A stretch of DNA of 50,497 nt from Chara braunii (taxonomy: Eukaryota > Streptophyta > Charophyceae > Charales > Characeae): assembly GCA_003427395.1 (NCBI GenBank), contig BFEA01000011.1, forward strand, positions 262,716-313,212, read 5' to 3'. The position numbers and the translations under genes are program-made. Below the pieces are notes generated by a model that worked only from the letters and a program-made list of their open reading frames with translations, was not told the origin of the DNA and made no database searches. This document shows, one piece after another, positions 44,541 to 50,497 of the stretch. Each line of letters opens with the position of its first letter. Position 1 is the stretch's first letter.

Positions 44541-45165
44541 TTATAACACAATCAATAATAAATTATTTAGAACTCTTAATCATCAGAATATGACGATGAG
44601 AAAAAACGGAACCGCTGGTATCGTTCTGCCGCCGCCGCCGACAGACCCAAGAGGAATAGCCCCGTCGGGCCCTCAACCCATCGTTCCGTCCGCGCCACTC
44701 TGATCCCCGTATCGTCGCTGCTCGATCTCGATCCTTGAATCTCTTTGACGAAAGTCTGATAGGATAACCGCTTGTGCTAGACCCAAGGTTGGGTCTAGCT
44801 TGGTCTTCCTTAGTATGCCTTAGGATTAGCACCAGTGTCTAGACGGTGTGTCGCAAAACAGACCACAGACTCACTGCGGGACTACGTAGGGGTCTGTCTC
44901 ACTTTTTAAGACGTTTACCAACTCCCTATGGGACAACATAGAGAGCACGACACCCTTCTCACAATCACAAACAAATCCACCGCAAGGTTCAGAAGGCCGT
45001 GGCCCCTCGACTTGATCAGAGACAGCAAGCCACACATCCCACGAGATCTCTCTAATACACTGACTTGCAACCTTTACAAAAATTCCACCAATGGCCAAGC
45101 AAAACGTGGTCCTCCATGCAGACTTTATCATCCAAACCCAACTTACCATGTCATTGAATCTAGTA
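44541..45165. other. Element E interior, no gene established
   Basis: It contains the 24-bp palindrome at 44776-44799. Small open frames are not convincing. Confidence 0.4.
44776..44799. repeat. Perfect palindrome, 11-bp arms
   Basis: GCTAGACCCAA, GG, TTGGGTCTAGC. Confidence 0.95.
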
Positions 45166-45168
45166 ACC

Positions 45169-45376
45169 ACTCCTCATATGAAGGAGTTCTCACTCAATAG
45201 GTCTCACGACCATCCCTTCCCATAAGCACAAGACCACCTTCCCACTTGAAGGGGTCTCAACCATAAAACAACTCAAACTGAAAGACCAACTTATGGGTCC
45301 TTGCCACAAATCAATCAATGAACATTCGGCATGGTAAGCGCTCGAGTCTCAAGGACCCATAAATCCCTTAGGACTC
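45169..45376 (-). repeat. Array 2, element E: hairpins downstream of gag
   Basis: Stems are ACTCCT/AGGAGT (45169-45187), GACC-A-CCTTC/GAAGG-GGTC (45232-45256, loop CCACTT, i.e. AAGTGG on minus) and GAGTC..AGG/CCT..GACTC (45344-45376). A GACC/GGTC hairpin around CCCATAAGTT lies near 45280-45300 on minus, linking this array to array 1 of element D. The position after gag matches array 2 of element D. Confidence 0.6.
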
Positions 45377-46811
45377 CCACACTTTCACAAAAACATACTG
45401 CACTCCCTCTCCTTATACACGACCCTATCACCTGCCCGTGTGCAGATCGCACAAGTATACCGAAGAGTAGACGGTTTACATCCATTCACATTAACAAAAC
45501 ACACAATACATGAGATGTTTCTCGTACATCTCTCACACAAAACCATCATACATCAGGCTAAAACCACACATGTGAGAGTGATTGTAATCGTCATATACAA
45601 ATAGTACCCTAAAAAAAAATCTCAACTCAATATATACACAGCGGTACAATATCCCAACTCATAACCCAAACAATCATAATTTTTGAACACAAAGAGTTGA
45701 ACAAATCTCAACTCGAATTAGCACCAGTATTATACATAAAAATTGCGGCCCCTTAGACCAAAACTAAAACTAAAACAGTCTTGATCATGACGTAATCACA
45801 CCCCTCAATTCAGATGGACCCAAGTAACCCAAGACATCTCCAAATATCCAAGAAAAGTACGACTATAAATCATTCCTACACAAGTCTTACAAACTACATT
45901 TCTAGGTTAGAGAGTCTACCTCACACACGTTGAGGTTCCTTCCCAGGTCTATGATACCTCTCACACTTGTACAACCATCCAGACCTAGATGCAAAGTAGG
46001 TCCCATATCTTTTTCCCTCAATCAATAGGCCTAGTAGAATATGCCTTTTTTTTGTAACAATGTCCTTAGGGTCACTCCTTGCTCTATATAGTGGAGACAT
46101 TCCAATAACTCGATCTGAGGCGGGCCTAACGCACCCCCCATATACAACTGTTCTATTGGGGTTCCTCCCGCCTGTAGCTCGGGTTATCTTACCGGCCATT
46201 ATTACGAAACCCTCTTGGTACATTGTCAGGTTCCCTGCTGACTTAAGTACAAAATTAAAATCACACAACCGGTTAACCTGCTATCCTCGTCCCATGTTCC
46301 TGTATATACGACTGAATATACTAAAGGTAAAACAAGCCGAAGCGACCAGTACTATCTTCTGGCTGTATACTTTCCAAACTTAAGAGTCAGGGTTACTCCT
46401 CTCTTCACACTACTACACTCTTTCTAACCCCATCCCCTTATAACTTTTCACAGCTTTCGGTCATTCTATCTTCCCTTCTCGTACTCTTGGGTGCTTTACC
46501 TACCTAACTACCATCCGAACCATCGCTTATCAGACCTTTTTATTCTCTGCATTCCACTTATTCGTTCGCTGACGCCCATCATGTCCTCCAGTGTCTCCTC
46601 TGCCGCCACCTCGTCCTCTATTGTTGCGCCCTTCATCCGCACGACCTCTTCCAGCTTCCTGCCTTTAGCTTCCTCCACCGGCCACGTTGCCTTGTGACAC
46701 TTGTTGTGTCGGTGGTTGCAACATCCCCATAGGCAGAGTTGGTAGAGCCTGGGCTGCAAGAGGCCCAGGCGGCATTATACTCATTTGTGGGCCCAAACAA
46801 CTGCCTTGCAT
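45377..46811. other. Element E between gag and array 2
   Basis: No pol domain is recognised. A Pro/Gln-rich frame just after the gag stop (46690-46800, minus) may be a decayed Gag tail. Confidence 0.4.
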
Positions 46812-47849
46812 CTAGGGCAGATATGAATTATATATAGGCCTTCGTCTCACTTGACCGCATGGAGTCCATTGCCTGTACAATGTCCGCTCAGTCGGTGGAG
46901 ACTCCTCCTGTGCTGGTTTGCCTCCCAATTCTTGCGGCGTGGTTCCTACTTGTCGAGAGCATTGCCTCTTTCTAGTACCTTGGCCTCCCAAGACAAAGTT
47001 CCTCGCTTTCCGTTGAGCCTTCATCAGCTTGGGAGGTTCAGGTTCTCCTTTTACACCCTTTCCTTTACATCTCTGAGGGGCATGGCCAATCTTCCCACAA
47101 GGATCACACACTATCTTCGCCCAGTGCTTTTGCCAGCTCTTACTCCTTTGCTCCTTCCGATTTGCAGTTAATGATGCTTCCACATTAATGAGCCCCCTCT
47201 TTGGATCAGACGCAATAACAGGTGGGGCTATGCTAGATTCTTGCTCCTTCTTTATCTTAATCAACCCCTCGCCTCCACCTCTCTCAGGGGCGCAAGTTCG
47301 CCTCTTCGGGGTTCCTCTACGGAGGAGTGACTCCCGATCATCCCCCCTTGCCTCTGCTCCATCCTGCCCAACCGGTCCACTCGATATTCCTTCATAAACC
47401 TTCTTATTGCCACAACTGACTTTTTCTAGTTGTGTCAACCTCTCTTCCAATATCTTAACTTGCCTTTGTATACCACTCAATTCTCCTTGTGTCAACGCAA
47501 CCCCGGCTGGCTGCATGGGGCCTTCACCTAGTTGGCATTTCGACCTATCCTCTGGAAACCTCGATTTTAGTGAAGCCTCCAGCCCATCCCAGGTTTGCGA
47601 CTTTAACATGAGAGTATACACCTCCTCACTCAGCTTTTCGCAGACGAACAATGACAACATGCTCCACATCGCCTTTTCGTCTCACCTCTGCGCGAGAGTG
47701 AAGTCATGATCGTCGCGTAGGAAAGCGGATAAATTGTTTCCTTGAAACAGCAGAGCCATCGAGTCGTTCACCGACTCGCACAACAACACTTTACTGAGGC
47801 ACGTGCTCCTCCAGAGCAGGATTTTAGCAAAACCGCTTTCTTCAGCCAT
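46812..47849 (-). pseudogene. Element E gag with intact zinc knuckle, one internal stop
   Basis: Starting at the Met at 47849 (MAEESGFAKILL), the frame runs to 46812 with a single TGA at 47682-47684. The Gag body (MALLFQGNNLSAFLRD, LSEEVYTLMLKS, LEASLKSRFPEDRS) parallels element D. A predicted coiled coil follows (VKILEERLTQLEKV), then a charged linker and an intact CX2CX4HX4C knuckle, CDPCGKIGHAPQRC, at about residue 250. A basic tail follows. The TGA lies in AGAGGTGAG, which resembles a splice donor, so an intron boundary is a remote alternative. No protease or polymerase follows, so this looks like a non-autonomous Gag-only element. It is the best preserved Gag in the window. Confidence 0.8.
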
Positions 47850-48172
47850 GATGTTGGTACCGGCCTGACATGCATGACAAGCAATCGATCATCAAGTTGT
47901 GACACAAGGAAGCTCCAAACGAACGGCTTGTAAAGGTGGCTAATACTCAACTCACACTAACCCTTTTCCCATTTACACAATATGATCCTTACTTTAACTA
48001 GAGGGTTCTATAGACAATATACATCCCACATAGGCAGATCCTTTTACAGCTAGCCATAAGCAGACAATAATCGAGGATATAAATGTTTTCGACTGCCGCA
48101 CTCGTATCACATAGAAAAGTTGTTTTAGACAAGCCTGCGAGGGACGCGCTTGAGAGAGTATGAGGGTACTCT

Positions 48173-48835
48173 CTACAGGCCCACTACCGCACGAATCTCG
48201 TGCCAATCTGCAGCCCTGTCATCTGGATCATGGGAGCCAGCATAGGCATCAACAATATTGACCATATTCCTAAGCCCTTGGCCATGGGGCAAGAATCTTT
48301 GGTCCAGATACAGGCCATACACCAACTCGCACGCGTACCTTGCATATCCCCATTCTCGCACCCTCACTGCATCCTCTAACCTTGCCTGTCCCTCAAAACT
48401 CTTTTGTATTAGGAACTCAGACAAGACAACTCTGAATGGGGCTGAAGGAAGTGCAAACTCTTTGGCACGTTTGATCTCTATACGGGTCTCCACCTGCTCC
48501 TTTCCTTCAAAGACCCTGCCTCTCGCCCATTTTGCTGCAGCTCCCTCAGCTATCCCCAAGGGTCTTGCGAGCAGGCTTCCATGCCCAAGCGCCAACTCAA
48601 TCCCGTGTAAGACAAAAAATGATGGTGGAGCATATAGAGTTACTCTCACGATCGCACACTCTTCGTCATCATCAAAGTCAGACTCAATCCAGATAAAGAT
48701 CCCCTTGTCTATCGATACGCCCCACCAGGAAGAGACATACTCTCCTTCCTTGACTTGCCTCGACAAGAAAATCTCGAGCCCATTTTTCCTTTTGACGGGC
48801 AAGGCCACACTGGGATTTTCCCTAGCATAAGGCAT
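48173..48835 (-). CDS. Uninterrupted 220-residue protein of unknown function
   Basis: This is the longest clean unknown frame in the window, and its amino-acid composition is that of a normal globular protein: few low-complexity runs, mixed hydrophobic segments, several Trp (SSWWGVSIDKGIFIWIES) and an acidic DFDDDEEC patch. The frame stays open 12 codons before the Met at 48835, so the true start or an exon edge may be upstream. Later segments include APFRVVLSEFLIQ and WGYARYACELVYGLYLDQRF. It lies about 320 bases upstream of element E gag on the same strand, so it may be an extra ORF of that element, a captured host gene or a host exon. I do not recognise the family. No signal peptide or membrane segment is obvious. 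Confidence 0.5.
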   Translation of the reverse strand: MPYARENPSVALPVKRKNGLEIFLSRQVKEGEYVSSWWGVSIDKGIFIWIESDFDDDEECAIVRVTLYAPPSFFVLHGIELALGHGSLLARPLGIAEGAAAKWARGRVFEGKEQVETRIEIKRAKEFALPSAPFRVVLSEFLIQKSFEGQARLEDAVRVREWGYARYACELVYGLYLDQRFLPHGQGLRNMVNIVDAYAGSHDPDDRAADWHEIRAVVGL

Positions 48836-48943
48836 CCTGAGTTGCGTTCGCTCTGGTATGGGTTCTGCTCATCACAGAAAAACATCCAGCATACGCCTTC
48901 CGTTATCATACCGATAATCACACTCTACAATCCCTACCTCTGA

Positions 48944-49590
48944 AGCCCTGACTTAAGATCATCTTTCCCTGAAATGCATCCTTTCTAGTATTTATGACCA
49001 CCCAACTTAGAGAAAATATTGATGGTAATATATCACGATAATATTGCATTCATAGATATAAAAATTCATAATTATAATACCCACGAAAAATGATATATTA
49101 CCATAGTAATTGACAACATTACTACTCATACACAAGCTAGTAAGTTACTCAAAGCATATACAAATATCTTATAACGACAGACCTATATCAGCAGACATAA
49201 CATATGATAGGCACATTATGATCAGAGATATGATTGTCAATCAGTTAGTAGTCTCATACATAATTCTTGTTAGAGTACCACACTTTATTCCCCTGACTTT
49301 GACAGAAGTATACTGTGGCGAGGGTCAGTGTAATCCTTTTCAGAAAGGATAGCATCTTAAATCCCCGAGTCCCACTTCAAGGATCAAGCCTCACTGCTTC
49401 TCCCTCCGATTTCAGCGTTCGTTCCTTGCAGACCCTTGCCAATAAAATAAACAACCTCACCATGCACGCTTCGGGTGGTGCCACCCCGTCCTGTGTTGGT
49501 GAACCCACTTGAGAGAAGGTTAACAAATGTCTCTATTTTCTGGTTATTTTCAGCTGCTTCAGCCGGGTGAGGTACATGGATGGGAAAACG
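48944..49590. other. AT-rich spacer
   Basis: No gene. A perfect inverted pair, TGGTAATATATCA (49023-49035) and TGATATATTACCA (49091-49103), encloses 55 bases. Confidence 0.6.
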
Positions 49591-50220
49591 TGAAACTGCT
49601 TTCAAAAGCTTCAGCCACTTCATGTCATTTCAGAGATTTCAGATTCTCATATGAAACTCCTGTAATGACTTGAAGTGGCTGAAGCTTTTGAAAGCGGTTT
49701 CAGAAGCTTCATCTACGTCATATCATTTCAGAGGTTTAATATCTTCCCACCTGAAAGTCCTGAAATGATCTGAAGTGGCTGAAAATCTCAAAGCGGTTTC
49801 AGATGTCCTCATCCAACCATTTGGATGGGGGGACCTGAAACCTCTTTCAGAAGCTTCAGCCACTCCAGATCATTTCAGAGGTTTCAAGTCTCGCCATCTG
49901 AAACTCCTGAAATAATATGAAGTGGCTGAAAATCTAAAAGTGGTTTCAGATACCCCAATCCAACCATTTGGATGGGGGGACTTGAAACCACTTTCAGAAG
50001 CTTCAACCACTTCAGATCATGTCAGAGGTTTCAGGTCTCCCCATCTGAAACTTCTGAAATAATATGAAGTTGCCGAAAATATGAAAGCGGTTTGAGATGC
50101 ATCAATCCAACCATTTGGATGGGGGGACCTGAAACCGCTTTCAGAAGCTTCAACCACTTCAGTTTTTTTCAGAGGTTTCAAGCCTCCTCACCTGAAACTC
50201 CTGAAATGACTTGAAGTGGA
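49591..50220. repeat. Tandem palindromic satellite, 147-bp period
   Basis: Each unit pairs a left half (GAAACCGCTTTCAGAAGCTTC, AACCACTTCAG...) with its reverse complement (CTGAAGTGGCTGAAA..., AAAGCGGTTTC). Units lie at about 49591-49703, 49695-49802, 49835-49950, 49982-50097 and 50128-50220 (partial). The linker ATCCAACCATTTGGAT, itself palindromic, is at 49811, 49958 and 50105, exactly 147 bases apart. The first two units lack this linker. Confidence 0.9.
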
Positions 50221-50228
50221 CCACAACC

Positions 50229-50497
50229 AGGGTTGTCAACCCCCGGGCCCGGCCCGGGGCCCCGGCGGGGGTCCCGGGGGTCAGGTGTCGGTACACCCGG
50301 CCCCGAAAAAAAAACAGCTAAAAAAAAAAATAAAAAAATAAATAAATAAATAAATAAATACCGGGGGGTGCGCACCGACGCTGCACATCCCCTGACAATT
50401 TCTGTTTTTTCCAGAAATCAGGGGTCCTGCACCCCCCCCCGAGGTGGTTGCCACCTGTGGAGGGGGTCGGGTTTACGGGGGGCGGGGGTCGGCGGGG
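50229..50497. repeat. GC-rich repeat cut by window edge
   Basis: It starts with a self-complementary CCCGGGCCCGGCCCGGGG-type stretch, then A-rich (AAAT)n at about 50330-50360, then a CCCCTGA/TCAGGGG stem-loop at 50389-50427, then a G-rich end. The arrangement looks like a short non-coding repeat family member. Confidence 0.5.

Noticed and set aside
44871-45170. 99-codon minus-strand protein
   Set aside because: It overlaps the hairpin region after gag, and no homologous frame is seen in element D.

Overview
This window is eukaryotic repeat DNA, most likely from a plant or streptophyte green alga with a large genome. Several Ty3/gypsy-type LTR retrotransposons carry primer-binding sites matching the 3' end of plant initiator-methionine tRNA (TGGTATCAGAGC or close variants). 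There are no bacterial operons or Shine-Dalgarno-led genes. The Gag proteins (charged coiled coil, Ser/Thr linker, Gag domain, zinc knuckle) resemble those I associate with charophytes such as Chara. That placement is an inference. No intact, recognisable host gene was found. The best uninterrupted unknown reading frame is at 48173-48835 on the minus strand.

Layout. 1-4300: element A on the minus strand, with broken gag and the start of protease, a primer-binding site and an LTR, running off the left edge. 4417-4677: an exact 130-base duplication around a single N, probably an assembly artefact. 5093-7216: a small non-autonomous element (S) with two 232-base direct repeats, a Gag-like coiled-coil region and a possible captured exon. 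8105-17240: element B, a nearly complete but dead chromovirus-type Ty3/gypsy element on the plus strand. Its 5' LTR is split by a 750-bp inverted-repeat element with a TTAA target duplication. 17245-19249: promoter-like and tandem-repeat DNA, then a 431-base N gap (19250-19680). 19681-22670: GC-rich DNA with a nested palindrome. 22674-25885: the 3' end of an LTR, primer-binding site and decayed gag of element C.

26000-48000 is dominated by two related, oppositely oriented, apparently Gag-only elements: D on plus (about 27.6-38.5 kb) and E on minus (about 47.8 down to 39.4 kb). They share four kinds of reiterated stem-loop DNA: a 179-bp tandem hairpin, an array of hairpins with a conserved loop and changing but complementary stems, an alternating 122-bp A/B hairpin array, and hairpins with an AAGTG-type loop downstream of gag. 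Paired substitutions in the stems suggest selection on RNA (or DNA) secondary structure. This is the most unusual signal in the window. Element E also contains or adjoins a scrambled, inverted fragment of nuclear-type large-subunit rRNA (43830-44440). Element D is hit by a 358-bp hAT-like MITE with an 8-bp target duplication.

The right end (49590-50220) is a tandem array of palindromic units with a 147-bp period, followed by a GC-rich repeat cut off by the window edge. Every element with a visible pol gene is broken, so mobilisation would need proteins supplied from elsewhere in the genome.
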